From: Apostichopus japonicus
Lineage: Eukaryota; Echinodermata; Holothuroidea; Aspidochirotida; Stichopodidae
Length of the DNA stretch: 64,000 bases
Direction of reading: 5' to 3'
Assembly (NCBI RefSeq): GCF_037975245.1
Contig: NC_092577.1
Span: 32,738,898-32,802,897 of the forward strand
The first letter of the stretch is position 1, and every line of letters begins with the position of its first letter. Position numbers and translations under genes: made by a program. This document shows positions 33,958-49,163 of this stretch, piece after piece. The notes beneath the pieces were generated by a model. It was not told the origin of the DNA and searched no databases. It saw nothing but the letters and a program-made list of their open reading frames with translations.

Positions 33958-35084
33958 GGCCGCGTAATTTTTTTCCCAAACTGAACTGACACTAAAATTA
34001 TTTCCTCGATTCTGATTGGCTCTCAGCGAGCACGTGGTATACTTTAGTATTCAACATAGATCCCTCCATACTCTGTCGATATCAATATGATCAACACGAA
34101 CAAATTCAAGATATTCACATTAGCAACTTCCCAGAACTTTAGTAGGTATATATGAACGAAAGTATATAGTGTTCTTAACACAATGAAGCAACTATTCCCA
34201 ACTACTGCGCCCATTATAGGCAGTCCTCGTTTGTTTACTCGCTTGACTCCGCTCTATACACAACACATGTAATGTAGCCTATTGTACTGTGTATAGTAGT
34301 ATACAACACAATAAAACACAGTGCAGTTGTAATTGTATACATGTAGCCGATGTACATATGTACGAGGTGTTTGTGTACATTCGGAGTTGCGATACTTTTA
34401 GTTTTATAATCATAAATTCAAAATGTATTCAGTCAATGAATCATGATAAGCCTAGTCGAATATGCAGTGGCCATGAAGACGCCGAGCGAGTGTGTGCCAG
34501 CCAGTGAGTGTACACAACAAAGGCATTTGACGATATGTCTGTGTCTTTTGACTCGTTAACTAGTTGTATATTATACAAATAATGAATGGTTATGAGTGCA
34601 ATAGTGCAAATATTTCATGAGTTGAAAGATGGAATGTTCCATTCAACGAGGCGCAGCCGAGTTGAATGGAACAAATTACATCTTTCAACGAATGAAATAT
34701 TTGCACTATTGCACGAATGGAAACCATTCATTATTTGTTTTATACAACATATTAGGCTATATTAAGATGGGTAAAATGCACTCATGCAACAGATTGTTTT
34801 GAACAGACAGGTTTCTCTGCTCTCTTACCATTGAAAAAAAAGTGCTACCAAAAAAGTATAACCCATGGTTCAATTTCATAGAGTGGAATAGAGCGGATTT
34901 TGCATGCAATCAACGAGCAATTGACCAATCAATTGACCAGAATACAATTAGGTGTTGTATAAAGCCTTATAACCTATACGTACGGAACCTATACGGGAAC
35001 ATGTTGGCTCACTGAGAGCCAATCAGAATCGAGGAAATAATTTCAGTGTCAGTTCAGTTTGGGAAAAAAATATTCGCCCCCGGC
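33958..35084. mobile_element. Inverted-repeat element (candidate MITE/foldback)
   Basis: The left arm 33958-34032 and right arm 35013-35084 are reverse complements over ~72-75 bp. Shared blocks include CCCAAACTGAACTGACACT and AATTATTTCCTCGATTCTGA followed by TTGGCTCTCAG, with a G/C-rich outer end (GGCCG...). The ~1.1 kb total length and lack of a transposase suggest a non-autonomous DNA transposon. Outer ends and target-site duplication could not be fixed because poly-C flanks the left end. A second, tighter palindrome lies inside (34561-34750). Superfamily is not assigned. Confidence 0.75.
34561..34750. repeat. Internal ~190 bp palindrome
   Basis: The left arm 34561-34647 pairs with the right arm 34661-34750 around a 13 base GC-rich loop (GAGGCGCAGCCGA). 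ATTCAAC / GTTGAAT flank the loop, TGCAATAGTGCAAATATTTCAT pairs with its complement apart from minor changes, and ACAAATAATGAATGGT / ACCATTCATTATTTGT lie at the outer part of the arms. It could form a cruciform or, if transcribed, a long hairpin RNA. Confidence 0.92.
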
Positions 35085-35619
35085 CTCCCCCGTCTTACTC
35101 CGCTTCTCGTCAGGCATGCCGCATACTCACTACAATAGAGATAGCCTGGCATATTGATTTGACTTCTACGTGCCATTTGGTTTAAATCATGAGTAATATG
35201 TGTTATTTTGAGATACGCAAAACACATTTGTATATGTCACTTATGAACCTTTAACATTTAACCACGATTATCGTGTAGGCCTAGTATCGATTCCCTTTCG
35301 AAAGTTCGGAGGGACTTTTGCTACACCACTTGAAGTAACATCGTCATGATCACCACGTTACAGTCTCGAACTAGGGCGTTTCATTAAAAATTCTTTACAA
35401 AAACAACTACATATATATTGTGTTCTCTCAACTCTTAAACTCCAAACCCGACCACGCCCTCTATTAACGCCCAGACCTGCACCAATTTAAAGTTGTCTCT
35501 CATTGGAAAGTTACTAGACTTGTTTTAGTTGTATTAAAATGCAGCATGCATGTCGATAAATCCCAAAAAGCATCACATGTTGACTTTATACTGTATCCTG
35601 CATGCTGATTACAATGGAA
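35085..35619. other. Non-coding stretch
   Basis: No gene or repeat structure recognised between the inverted-repeat element and the minisatellite. Confidence 0.5.
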
Positions 35620-35757
35620 GCTGGTCACTTCGCCCAACAACCATTTCGCCCAACTGCCATTTCGCCCAACCTTATACCATTTCGACAACCAGCCTGGTCA
35701 TTTCGCCCAACCAGCCTGGTCATTTCGCCCAACCAGCCTGGTCATTTCGCCCAACCT
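35620..35757 (+). repeat. Minisatellite with TTTCGCCCAAC core, 22 bp unit
   Basis: The core CATTTCGCCCAAC occurs repeatedly from 35626. At 35677-35742 there are three full 22 bp units containing AACCAGCCTGGTCATTTCG, followed by a partial unit. Left units have shorter, variable spacers, so the 22 bp form looks like a recent local expansion. Confidence 0.93.
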
Positions 35758-36289
35758 TGATTAAATATTATACTTCAATAAGAAAACGTTCGGGAATTGT
35801 TATATTAAGGAAACTTGAGGATGGATCAGTGTTTTAGGGGTTAGGTTTGATAGGTTTGATAGGAAACGTTCGGGAATTACTGGGTTTACCAGCAACAGTA
35901 ATGAACGACAGATGTCTCAGTTGTGATGATCAGCTACTCTTGAAGATATTTACGATGTTCAAGGACAAAGATCCCTTTTTCCTTTTCTATGAGCTTTTTC
36001 ATCCATCCAACCATTGCACTGTGTTGTTTACAGCTGTGGAAGCGTTCAACTCTGTCAACTGTATCGTGCGTGAGTTATAGAAGGTAGAGACAATTCAACA
36101 GACAATTGATCAAATTCCAGAAGTTATAACATGGATTGAGGAAAGAATCGGATATTGACTAACTTGCACTTGAATACAGGGTTGTTATAAATACCACGTC
36201 CCTGTTTTAATCAGTCAGGAGGCTCGCTTTAAAGGCCTTTTAAGTTAGCTGGATTAGGATTAGGGCAGAGATGTTGTTCCGCTATCTAT
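35758..36289. other. Non-coding stretch
   Basis: AACGTTCGGGAATT occurs twice (near 35785 and 35863). A 77-codon ORF (35847-36080) shows no family motif and I do not call it. Confidence 0.4.
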
Positions 36290-36622
36290 CCACCCACCCA
36301 CCCACCCACCCACCCACCCACCCACCCACCCATCCACCCATCCATCCATCCATCCATCCATCCATCCATCCATCCATCCATCCATCCATCCATCCATCCA
36401 TCCATCCATCCATCCATCCATCCATCCATCCATCCATCCATCCATCCATCCATCCATCCATCCATCCATCCATCCATCCATCCATCCATCCATCCATCCA
36501 TCCATCCATCCATCCATCCATCCATCCATCCATCCATCCATCCATCCATCCATCCATCCATCCATCCATCCATCCATCCATCCATCCATCCATCCATCCA
36601 TCCATCCATCCATCCATCCATC
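36290..36622. repeat. (CCCA)n(CATC)n tetranucleotide array
   Basis: A CCCA block (about 36290-36331) passes into a pure CATC array to 36622. The PTHP/SIHP and MDGW repeat ORFs on both strands are translations of it and not genes. Confidence 0.98.
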
Positions 36623-39240
<2,618 letters not shown>

Positions 39241-40203
39241 CCCGTATGTTTATACAACATAAAATGTCATGTTAGACTGTAGTGTATAAACCAGACTATA
39301 TGAAAATTATATATTCCTCTCTCATACTGTTTAATGTACTTAAGGGCGCCACATTACTTAATTACAAATCGACCTGCTGTCATAAACAAGTATGTAAACG
39401 GGCCAACGCCTCGTTTTTGTACAAGAGTTCATGAATGCTTTAACGTATTATACACAAGAGTATAAACAAATTAATATTCCAGAAAAATTTCCTGAGTTTT
39501 CAAGGTATATGACAAGGCTAAATCCCATTTGTATTGCTTGAGGAAATGAAAGTGGCAATCATTGTTAAGTCACTTAATTGCTTAAATATCTTCAAAGCCT
39601 GTTTACAGTAAGCCGTCATACTATGTTGACGCGGGTGAACAGGTTAAAGTCGGGTGTGTGTAATAACAATTCGAAAGTTTGTCGTTGATAGTATTTCTGT
39701 TATATGTAGGAACGTAATATACAACACTTTTAACAGTAGGAGGAGGGGGAGGGGGTGGGGGCTCGGGCGGGTAGGGGAGGTGGCGGGGGGTGAGGAAGCC
39801 GAGCTGAGCTCATAGATCGAAGGTGAGACCTACAGGTGTTTTGTTGAGACAGTAAACGATGTCGACGAATAAAGGATCATAGAGGGGTAAGGAAAGGCAA
39901 CTTCCCGGGTGACAGTAGTTTGTGTTATACAACTGTATATACCCACGACTAGGACATATATCTGATTAGAAAGGTGTGCCCGCTTTGGCTGGAGTGTAAG
40001 GGCTCATCAACGGGACCCCACCGGGCGGGATTTAAGGGGAAGACTTCCGAAAAATACCGGAATATTTAAGATATTTCTTGTTTTTCTAACAAAATACCAG
40101 TCAGAACGCTGGTTATTAAATAAATATGAAATTTGTAACATACGTGCATTTAATGTTGGAATTTCCTCGTTTCCGTCGATGGGAGATAGATGGATTGGAG
40201 TGA
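39241..40203. other. Non-coding stretch
   Basis: Contains a G-rich patch at 39737-39790. No gene supported. Confidence 0.5.
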
Positions 40204-40265
40204 GTGGGTGGGGTGGAGTCGGGTGGGGCAGGCGCAGGGGCAGGGGCAGGGGCAGGGGCAGGGGG
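40204..40265 (+). repeat. G-rich tract with (GGGGCA)n
   Basis: Consecutive GGGGCA hexamers (about 40237-40265) follow a GGGTGGGG-type lead. Four or more close G-runs give intramolecular G-quadruplex potential on the plus strand. Confidence 0.9.
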
Positions 40266-43200
40266 TAATTATAACCGTAACAACATGCGGGCGTCTCTCC
40301 TTCTGTCTATGCCGTTGTCTCTCTTCTTCAAGCCAACAATAGTTAGTTATATAAACATGTAGTTACACATCTATTATTGTGTACATGGCACGGAGTTATT
40401 ATAGTTAGCCTATTTATATCCTAGCCCTTCTGGCATGAAAAGGCTTTAGGGCAATGCAATTGACCTGCTTCGCAGCATTTTTTTTATTCTATTCATTTTA
40501 AAATATTAATTTAATCGATGCTTTCTCTTCTTAGTGTCCTGCAGTAATCATTCTACAAGTAAGGAATAATTTGGAAAAACAATTTAAGATTAACCTCTTG
40601 AATTTTTACTTTTACTTCTTCAAATTACAAAGCAAAAAAAAAAAAAGACAACATAAAACATACAAGCACAAAGAAAAACAGAGTCCAACGTGACCTCTCC
40701 TAGTTCTTATGCTTTTCTTAATTACATTCGCCAATATTTCAATATTTCCTTATCACTTTTAAACCCGTTTCCCTTTGTGTGATTTTTCTACCACTAAGTA
40801 TTGGCTTATGAATATTGTTTGTAGCTACAGGGGAATACTATATGACCTACTGGGAGTTGTTTAACTTAATAATCAACTTTCACTGAAGTATTATTAACAT
40901 GAACACGATAGGGTTAGTTTCGAACAGTATATAACCGTCCCAGCTTACAATTATGTTGTTCATGTATTTTCGTCACTTTTTGTTGTATGTATAACCCAAA
41001 ATACAACGATTGCTGTACCACAAAGTTACACTATACTTTGTGCTTTTTATTATAATTATTATCTTGCTTGGTTAGATCAGCATTTGGCACTCTTCCAGAA
41101 CTCCTTCAGATCCTTAAATTTTCATGATGGTCAATCCCTTTAGTTCATTGTCTCCCCAGTACCGCGCGCAATGGAGGAGGGGTGGGGGGGGGTCGGGACA
41201 GGGGGCATGGACCCAACCTTCCATCATCAGTCTGGGATGTTTAACGTTGAGCCGGGGAAGGATAAGACCACTGCTATATGGGTCGGTACATCCCCTTTCC
41301 AACCACACACAGAATGAATTTTCCTTCATCAAAACCCTGTGTTTCGATATTATTGCAGAGCTTAACATATACCTGAGAACGCACCATTTGACATATTAAA
41401 AAAAGGTTTCCATGGGGAAGGACCCCCAGTCTCCCCGCCATTGGAATCGGCTTGAAAGACCCTTAGGCCACGCTACCTCCCTTTTTTAAAGTCATAAAAC
41501 GCCTCTGACCTTTCGCTATAGCTTCATGAACTACCTAACACAGTCGAGGGACTTTAGAAGTTTGCACACCTTCACCTTATCTTTGATATCTTGTGAACGC
41601 CCATTTTGTCTCCCGATGAGACCAATACATTTCCTATTGTCATCTATACGTTCAAACTACTTTGACTACGATTCTTATAGTAGTGCTGCAAAGAAACAAA
41701 ACAGCATAATGACAAAATCACCAATGCAAACATGCATATAGTCTGAGAAGTTTATAAAGAGCAGGTTATGATACGTTGGTTATATGCAGTGAATCTGTAT
41801 TACTGTGACACCTTCTTAACTTATTAAATGGAACCGTGGCATAAATAATATCATATATATGTGTGTTAAAATATTAAATAAGAACCAAAGTCCCAAATGT
41901 CACTAAAAAGATTCTTATACCATAGCAACGCGCATGCGTATCTGATAACCTGTTTTAGACAGCCAATCCACAGACGTCAAAAGACATGAAGGATCACCGA
42001 CGATCCTGCAGTCTTGTTACTAGGGGCTATATTCTTATAACTGAACGATCGTCACACATGCAAGAGACAGGAAATACCAAAGGAATTCAGGATTGAAACC
42101 CACATGGTTTCCATTTTCTGACTCTAAGGTTTAAAAGAGTTATTAAGCGGTCATCTTTTAAAGCTTGCAAGGCAGGTGAAGCGAAAACTGTCAACTCGTG
42201 AAAAACTTTGAACTATATGCCAAAATGATTTCAAGACTTTTGGAGCGAACCGCGGATTGCCAGCCGATCAATCAATGTAATTTACACATCAGTTCGTTTG
42301 TATTATATATGAGCGACATCTGGCATTATCTCAAAAGTGTATCCACACATGTCGATTGAATATTCATGACGACATGACGTCATTGCACAAGGATTTGAAC
42401 GCGTCGGTCACCATGCGATGTGCGATTTAGACTTATTAAAACGTAAGTTCTATCTTCAGATGTGGAAATAAAATGTTAAATAATGTGTTATATGATTTTG
42501 TTGGTCCGGCAGTAAATCAGAACAGTTACCTACATATTATATACGTTTTGGATTATCTATCCATCATATCCAATTAAATCATACATTATGAATTTTATAC
42601 GCTGATTAACCCGTATTACTATAAACTCACTCTTTTCTGTTTACAAAAATGGTTTTATTTTTCTTTATTTTTCACCTTTTTATTGTTTTGATCGTGGACT
42701 GAATATATGGTTACAACTTATCGCGTATAAGGGAACGTATACAATTAACAATACACAAATTACTGTAGTGTGTTCTATTTGAGAGTTATCTCAATGTTGA
42801 ATTATGAAATATGATGTCAATTTAAAAATTCAAAAAAAGATGAAAGAAATTTGGCAGTGTGCTTCTATGACATCACACCTGTTTGCTTCAAGTTCACTTT
42901 GCATGGGGTACAAGAACGTGTCAACTTTCAAAGGCTGTTATCTCGAAAACATAGGTAGGAATTTAATTTAATTTCACTAGGACGGTCAGAACAACTTTCT
43001 CTTCCTTCAGCCAACATTACAGTTTCCTCTATAATATTATTATTTTAAGGCAAGCCTTGACAGCAACTGAGTTATTGGTAAAGACACTGAGATGTTCACA
43101 TGATTTGAATATATATAGATATATATTAATAAATTCAACACTGACATTATATAGTTTTGAAGAGTTCATTAGTATTCAATAAAAATAATGAATTCAAATT

Positions 43201-44450
43201 TGCATTATATTAAATATATGAATCGTGTCCCAGCAGGTTAAAGAAGTCTTGCATATCGAATCAACTGCATTACCTTCAGTGGGATAGGAAGCTTCCAAAA
43301 AGTGGGGGGGGGGGGCACAACATCAGAGGGGCAGTTTCTCATTCCACAACCACTACTCGTTATGCTATAAACCGATACACACCGACCATATCACTTAAAT
43401 ATATATGATGTGTTAGTATGCTATTAATACTATTATGGTGCACGTGAATAATTTAAAAAAAATATTAAAATTATGAAAGGCTTAAGATATCCAAAAGACA
43501 GTTCTTCATCAAAGGGGCACATTTTATTTGCCAGTAGGGCACATTTGCTATTTTGGAAAAAAAAAGTGGGGGTGGGGCACGTGTCCCCAGTGCCCCCCGT
43601 CTCCTACCCCCCTGATTACCTTACTCTTAACGTTTATTTGGGTATAGGGAAGTCAATGCAAGTTGCCGTCCCTCACTGATCTTATAGTTTTCACCCTGTT
43701 CAGCAATCGTATACGCTCTTTCCCAAATCTATAGATTGAAAGTAACTATCATATCGACAAGTTTCTTCTTTTCGCCTTCGTTCACAAATATGAAAGCACT
43801 TAAGGTTGATCAATAAAAGATTGTAAAATGTACGGATTTTGACAAGAAATGTTCTTCAGTGGCGCCCTGTTATGACGTCATGTTCTGCGTGATGTCCAAG
43901 TTGCTTATATACCAACAATTACTCACTTGAGTATTACAGAATCGCGTTTTCTGGTCAATTGCCAGAGGGGGGGGGGGGGTAGGGTGGGGGACCTAAAGAT
44001 TCTTTTTAATACTTTAGCTTCCTTTGAGTCAAGAACCGACTTATCAAAACCGACTCATAAAATAAAAGGTGATAAGAAGAAAATGATTCTTAGATTCTTT
44101 TCTTGAAACGAAAATGCAATTTCTTGAAATAAAATTTATTTTTTCCCAAATCGTACGACAAAATAACTGTAGTTGATTGGTTAAAAAGGTTCAGAATAGT
44201 ACTTTATTTTGGAGAGAGAGGGAGAGAAGTTGTCATTAGGGTTAATACCGTAAAAACAGTGGACAGCCGTTTGGGAAATAAAGCCTTTTGGACGTCTTGC
44301 CTAAATGTTTCTTTTTTTTTTTAATGCAACTTTTGGCATATATGGTTATCGTCGTTCACATCCGTAAAAGATAAAAGAACAGTTATAAAACGAATTCAAG
44401 CTGTCGCCGAATGTGGCATTCGGTCTTCAAATGAAGTCTTCAAGTCTTCA
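40266..44450. other. Non-coding stretch
   Basis: No gene recognised. It holds G/C-rich patches at 41174-41205, 43301-43318 and 43566-43612; the last has a palindromic GGGGCACGTGTCCCC like the hAT end at 54.7 kb. A poly-G run lies at 43965-43990. Opposed ORFs at 41114-41399 are G/C-tract artefacts. Confidence 0.4.
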
Positions 44451-44570
44451 AGAATGAGTACCAGTACTAGCATCTGGACTAGATTCCAATATGTCCCGGG
44501 TACCAGTACGAGTCCAAACTCACAAGGATGAGTACCAGTGCATGTGAGGTAACTAAGTACGAATATGGAC
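44451..44570. repeat. GTACCAGTAC/GTACGAGT motif cluster
   Basis: GAGTACCAGTACTAG, GGTACCAGTACGAGT and GAGTACCAGTGCATG lie within 120 bases. The words are the reverse complement style of the TACTCGTAC cluster at 25.4 kb. Confidence 0.5.
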
Positions 44571-45356
44571 TCACTAATGACTCGTTGCCCGTTTGCTATA
44601 ATATGATCCTTTTTGTATATTTATATTTCGCTATAAAAATTTTGTTGTACTTTTCAAGGCCGACATAGTGAATGTCTCTTTTTAGACACTCATGTCTTTC
44701 GTAGAGCACAAGCTGTGCGTGTTTACGGGCATACTGTAAAGTTGTTCGAAATTTATGTTTATATGTTAGATAGAGAAATCTAGGCATCGAACAGATTGAT
44801 TTCGACAATCCTAATAAATTAATAGACTTTAAAAAAAAGTTTTGTTTATATGCAACCGTACTACGACAATACCAGTAAATCCATAGAGATAGTATTAATA
44901 ATAGTATTTTCCAATAGTAAAGTACAATCAATCACAGAGAAAATGAATTTTATGATCTTCATAATTTACAGGAGAACGAAAAGGATTTTTACATTTGCCT
45001 TCTATCTGACTTAAAAACCTAATGATCGAGTCCCGGTATACCTCTACCGTAAACATATAGAGAGAAAGTAATCATAAAAATAATACACAAAAGTAATATA
45101 AATAAATGCCAGCCAATAGTGCAGTCATCATTTCGAGAAGCTTGTTTATACGGTATAGGCTGTTTAAGTGTATAGATTTGCAGGCGTTCGATTTGTCTAT
45201 TGCATGTAATGTAAAGACCCTTTTATTACTCTTTAACTTTAATGTAGAAACATTTTTTTTTTTTACATGAAATGCCTTTCGCTTTAACTTTGAGAATATT
45301 GAATGATGGGCATATAAGCGTGTTTTCACAGAGGCAGAGGAAGAGAGTTCAATCTA
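44571..45356. other. Non-coding stretch, unrecognised minus-strand ORF rejected
   Basis: A 111-codon minus-strand ORF (44596-44931) has AT-driven codon use and no motif. It is not called. Nothing else is supportable. Confidence 0.4.
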
Positions 45357-45430
45357 TGGGTGGAATGGGAAGGGGAGGGAGGGGGAGGGGGATGGGAAGG
45401 GGATGGGTAGGAGAGGGAGGGGAGGGGGGT
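45357..45430 (+). repeat. G-rich tract, G-quadruplex potential
   Basis: GGGA/GGGGA/GGGGGA runs are repeated about twelve times with A or AT spacers. Confidence 0.85.
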
Positions 45431-48400
45431 AAGGATCAAACTTCGAATGCTAGTTGAAGATGTAACTATATTATGATTTGAAGGGTAAAGCATGAACGAG
45501 GTGGCCTAAAACTGCAGTTAGAGACATTTAATGACGGGGTTAACCATAAAGATAAATCAACTCTTCCAAACGCCTTTAATATAATATAGATAACACACAC
45601 CGCGATGTGTGATGACGTCATTTATAGATATCGTTATATGTGAATAAGTTGACTTTTCTGCTGTCAACTTTGACAGAGAATTTGGATTTTATTTTGTGTG
45701 GTGTGCAGTAACTTTTGTAATGACATTTCTCTTTGATACTGTTGCTATAGCGACAGACTGCTGCCGTAGCTAGACTGTTGCCATAGTGACAGACTAATGA
45801 TTACAGTCTATCCATTTGATAGGTTTTATACCGAAGATGAATCTTCTCTTATCCCTTATGTAAAGTCAGTTTAACTAGAACTGCATTTGCCCGCAGATAC
45901 GCCGTATTGTAGTGCGCGTAGAGTGCTTGCAGTATTACTATTAGGAAGAACTTTTCGGTTGTTCATGGTGTTATTTTTTTCGGCGGACAACACCAGGGAG
46001 TATAGACATGTAGGTACCTACAAAGTGAGGGCGCTTGTGAGCGCTGTGACAGGCTCAGAATAAGTTGCCTATGCAGCTAGCCTCTGAAACTGAATATGTA
46101 CAGAGACTATATGAAACTTTAAGTTTCAACGTCCAGTCATGTAGGTATCGTTCACTTGGCCAGTAATGCCAATACTGTAGCGCACTACAATAATACGACT
46201 TTGCAGTGCACCCTGCACTATATAATGCATTTATAGGTAAACTCAGAGACGGACTGGCAGTGATTTAATCCCTCCGACGAAAACAAATGGTGATTCCCCC
46301 CCCCCCCCCACCCCGACCAACCGGGGTTTCATGGCCCATGTCAGATTGCCCGACAGGTGAGTCTAAACCCCTGGGTAAAAATGGCGACAATATTCAACAA
46401 CATCTTACAAATGTACATTATTCAGAACTGACTTTGCAATATTTGGGAGAAGAAGCCGAGGTCATCAACAAGTTAGCGTTAAAGGAGCATTCCACGCATT
46501 AATCATTAATTTAAAGCTAGGTAGTTTGAAAACAGGAATAGCTTATAACTATGTTATTAGCAGTTGTTATTATTATTGTTCCCCCCTTATTTGATCTTGA
46601 CAAGTCAATACTTATGTTTTGCCTAAACTCATAATTTTAATAACAGCAAACGACAAAGGATTGCCGCGTTTGATTAAATAATTACCATGCCAACAACAAC
46701 AATAGGCCTATGTACTTTTCGAATTTCCAGGGAATCACTGGTGACCTATTTTGATACCAGTTATAGTACTGTGACTAGTTTTATTGTCTCGATGTATGCA
46801 CTAAAACATAGTATCAAAGGAATAATAAGATGAGAAATGTTATATACCGTTTTTCTTCTTGTCAGTCAAAGAACTTAATTGATTGGTCAAAATAGGCATG
46901 ACGATTGTCCAATCAACACAGGGGAAATCATGTTTACAATTAAACGGAGAACGAGATGCATTTTTGTTGTTGTCATGACCGAGGCAATAGAACAAAAACA
47001 AAGTGGGGTGAGTTCATGGCCTGAGAAACTGCGAGTTTTTGTTCAAACGTTGGATCAGTGCCATAAATGGCCAAGAAGGGAGAAAGGTGTTAGTTCATTC
47101 CCAAGATACAAAACATGCGCGTCGCATCGATTCAAAAATTAATACATCCATTAAAATCTTCGCCATATGATGTAAGTGATGATGCCTCCAGGGAGCATCC
47201 GTACGTTATGTTCACGTATGAAATTGACAATTTTTCTAATTACTTTGTTCTTATACAAAGTAGTGTGTTACGCGCAGACCTGGGAATCTTCGATATTATC
47301 GAATAAGAATTTTTTTCCATACCTTTTCTTTTTCCATTTTTGTTTTTGTCTCCATATGAATTGTCTTATTTTTTTTTATAATTTTAACAGATTAACAGTG
47401 ATTTTCTCAAAGCCATATAACAGGATGCTGGAACACAGCTTATTGATCATAGTCAGTCTAGGAGACGGCGGTGGTTATTATAAAATGTGACAATGTTATG
47501 TGCTTTCACGGAATACCTATATTGGCGCAGATATCGGGGACGAAAGTTTCCATACGTCTCTTTATAAAAATGAATATTTAAAAAAATATTTATTTGAATC
47601 TTTTTTTTGCTTTTGAAAGGATTAGCAGTAATTTTCTTAAAGTGATACAAACTAAGAAAGAGACGGTGCTCGTCTCAGGGATGACAGAGGCCTAAATTGC
47701 TACCGGGTCAGTGATATTGCCGGTGGCGCTGGGATCTTGAAAAAAATGGCGCATTTTGAGTCTCGTACGAAATTAAATAGCATATTTTGTAACCGAGAGG
47801 AAATTGGCGCCCTCCGCACCTAACCATTTAGTGTGTCGGTAAACCGGTGGGGAAAAATCCGCACCTGACACTGATCAAAATTGTTTGTTAATGCTTTGTA
47901 TTATTCCGGAACTTTAGAAAGACATTTGCATCTATAGAGTAAATAGAAACTTACTTCTTCATTCTTGCAAACAACCATATAGGCGGTGGACTGTGTTTAA
48001 CCACTGCCTTGTATGTAGCAAGCTGGAGTCCCTTTGGACTGACAGTAACAGTAACCCCACACCTACATGACCAACCTGAACCTCTGTGACAAGTAATCCC
48101 GCACAGTGGTAGGCTCAGGCAGCTTTCTTCTGTTACCAAAACTCATAATATGATTTTAAAACATTTTGGTTGAATGTCTTTCTTGCCTATTATGAACAGC
48201 CTGCTGCTTTTCATATTTTCTTTCTTTTAGTTTTAGTTCTTAATCTTTTTATGTTTTATTGCCTTGAGAGCTCTGTAGTTTCCTTGTTAAGGATCAATAA
48301 AGTTCTTTCTATTATACTCTATATATACTTGTGTTTTTCAAGTAGAACATTTCTCTCCTCTTTGAAATTGTCACATTTTTTCTTCTGTAAAGGTCATATC

Positions 48401-48960
48401 CCTTTAATGCGTATAGCCTATGATTGATTTTATGTTCACTTTATGATATAACATTGAACAACAACAATTCATAAACCGTGTCATGATATGTTATTTTTAT
48501 GTTAATAGTGTATGTTATGATTGAGAGAATGTGATGATCAAACTCGTATTTAAGATCCCATGTGTGGGGGAATCTGAATTACGACAATGCAAAAAAAATG
48601 ATTGATGTCTGTGACAATGCGTGACGGAATACACCTATTAACCAACAAAACCGAAAACACTATTTAAAAAAAAAATGTTAAGTCTCAGCTTCGAGACAAG
48701 GATATGTGGAGGAATAAACTTAGATCAATGAGTAATTGCGTTACACGATTCTTCGTCTGAATCGAAGATCTGACGTGCCACGGTGAAAAAGGTGATGGAT
48801 CACTAAAACGTTTTCGGTGTGTTGCCAAACATCGGAACATTTATCTAATAAAAATTTCGGAGCTCGCCGACGGACGGAAAGATGAACTGTTACGTTTTGT
48901 AAGACCACGTCTTTAGTCCAAGTTATCTTGCACACATTCTGAACATCGATTTAATGCTGA
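45431..48960. other. Non-coding stretch
   Basis: Contains three ~18 bp tandem units of ACTGTTGCYATAGYGACAG type at 45738-45800 and a poly-C run at 46297-46310. At 47715-47880 a GC-richer patch with TCAGTGATATTGCCGGTGG and CACCTGACACTGATC may be an old transposon remnant. No gene is supported. Confidence 0.4.
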
Positions 48961-49033
48961 TGGGTTGGAGCTCTGGTGGGTTGGGGTTCTGGTGGGTTGG
49001 GGGTCAGGTGGTTTGGGGTCAGCTGGGTGGTGG
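48961..49033 (+). repeat. G-rich minisatellite (GGTGGGTTGGGG type)
   Basis: About four ~18 base units of CTGGTGGGTTGGGGTT type with drift. G-quadruplex-capable on the plus strand. Confidence 0.75.
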
Positions 49034-49099
49034 AAGATCTTTAAAATAAATTCCGTAAGTATTTATTTTATTTATACGAGGCACATCAGATATAAAGTC
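49034..49099. other. Short spacer
   Basis: Unique sequence between two repeats; no feature. Confidence 0.4.
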
Positions 49100-49121
49100 A
49101 TATATATATATAAATGAAAAC

Positions 49122-49161
<40 letters not shown>
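49100..49161. repeat. TA microsatellite (two tracts)
   Basis: TATATATATATAAATG then a longer TA tract separated by GAAAACG. Confidence 0.9.

Positions 49162-49163
<2 letters not shown>

Noticed and set aside
35847-36080. 77-codon ORF starting inside a small direct repeat
   Set aside because: No domain recognised and no flanking exon signals.
44596-44931. 111-codon minus-strand ORF
   Set aside because: No recognisable family; codon use looks like non-coding AT-rich DNA.
47715-47880. TCAGTGATATT...CACTGATC as transposon ends
   Set aside because: Inverted match is too short and imperfect, and no target-site duplication was seen.
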